From Chloroflexota bacterium (GTDB lineage Bacteria > Chloroflexota > Dehalococcoidia > SM23-28-2 > RBG-16-64-32), in the NCBI GenBank assembly GCA_005880075.1, contig VBJT01000034.1, positions 1-5,691 on the forward strand: 5,691 bases of DNA, written 5' to 3'. The notes under the pieces were generated by a model. That model did no database searches, was not told the origin of the DNA, and was given only the letters and a program-made list of their open reading frames with translations. The translations under genes were made by a program, and so were the position numbers. Position 1 is the stretch's first letter. Every line of letters starts with the position of its first letter. Positions 5,465-5,691 of this stretch are shown here, piece by piece.

Positions 5465-5691
5465 GTGACACGAGCAATCCTCTGGGACATGGACGGCGTG
5501 CTGGTCAACAGCATGGAGTTCCACTACCAGGCGTATCGCGAGGTCCTCTCGGAGTTCAGGCGAGATCTGTCGCGGGAGGAGTATCTGGGGTCGCTTATCG
5601 GGCTGCGAAACTACGTCATCCTGCGACGGCTCCTCGGCGACCTGCCCCAGGAGCAAATCGAGCGGCTCATGGCGGCGAAAGAGGCGGCTTT
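5465..5691 (+). CDS. HAD-superfamily hydrolase, subfamily IA-like, 3' part missing
   Basis: The first 75 codons of a gene that runs off the right edge. It begins 'AILWDMDGVLVNS' (4-16), HAD motif I, with nucleophile D8 and general acid/base D10, typical of beta-phosphoglucomutase and phosphoglycolate-phosphatase-like enzymes. The residues after it ('MEFHYQAYREVL', then a helical, charged stretch) fit a C1-type cap domain inserted after motif I. Motif I more often ends in DS where this has N15-S16; the catalytic aspartates are unaffected. The GTG at 5465 is the only reasonable start: the frame is open back to the fpg stop without another ATG, GTG or TTG, and motif I lies four codons later. No strong Shine-Dalgarno site is seen. 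The gap of 27 nt to the previous gene suggests the same operon. Motifs II-IV are outside the window, so substrate and exact subfamily cannot be told. Confidence 0.85.
   Translation, partial: MTRAILWDMDGVLVNSMEFHYQAYREVLSEFRRDLSREEYLGSLIGLRNYVILRRLLGDLPQEQIERLMAAKEAA

Noticed and set aside
5465..5511. Loss of function in the HAD gene because motif I ends NS instead of DS
   Set aside because: The catalytic residues are D8 and D10, both present; variation at the later position is tolerated in the superfamily.

Overview
The window comes from a GC-rich bacterial chromosome and holds eight protein-coding genes, two of them cut by the window edges. A tight universal stress protein / TrkA / TrkA group, a solo PdxS, a ScyD/ScyE-like exported protein and an atypical 'MPEIPDLE' Fpg-family protein together point to Chloroflexota, perhaps a Dehalococcoidia-like or related lineage. 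That placement comes from the look of the proteins, not from a search. Gene packing is dense and nothing suggests recent transfer: no insertion sequence, integrase, tRNA, rRNA, CRISPR array or long repeat was found.

Layout. On the minus strand at the left are a truncated exported beta-propeller-like gene (1-254) and pdxS (435-1322). Each has a near-perfect Shine-Dalgarno sequence 7 nt before its start. A divergent gap (1323-1513) separates them from the plus-strand genes. First comes a stand-alone YfcE-type metallophosphoesterase (1514-2044). After 123 non-coding bases containing a good sigma70-type promoter, a compact run follows: universal stress protein (2168-2611), single-domain TrkA (2619-3050), two-domain TrkA (3051-3737), prephenate dehydratase (3742-4614), Fpg-family DNA glycosylase (4622-5437) and the start of a HAD hydrolase (5465 to the window end). 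Gaps in this run are 7, 0, 4, 7 and 27 nt, so it very likely forms one operon. No gene-free stretch exceeds 300 bases.

Function. The usp and trkA genes look like a potassium-uptake control and stress module; the membrane channel subunit (TrkH/KtrB type) is not in the window. PheA makes phenylpyruvate for phenylalanine synthesis, the Fpg-like enzyme repairs oxidised bases, and PdxS makes pyridoxal 5'-phosphate. These are housekeeping roles joined by position rather than by one pathway.

I see no convincing undescribed system. The points most worth a second look are substitutions at recognised active or binding positions (second-metal histidine of the phosphoesterase, lesion-recognition residues of the Fpg-like protein, ATP loop of the universal stress protein), the split TrkA arrangement, and the contrast between strong Shine-Dalgarno sites on the minus-strand genes and weak or absent ones on the plus-strand genes.
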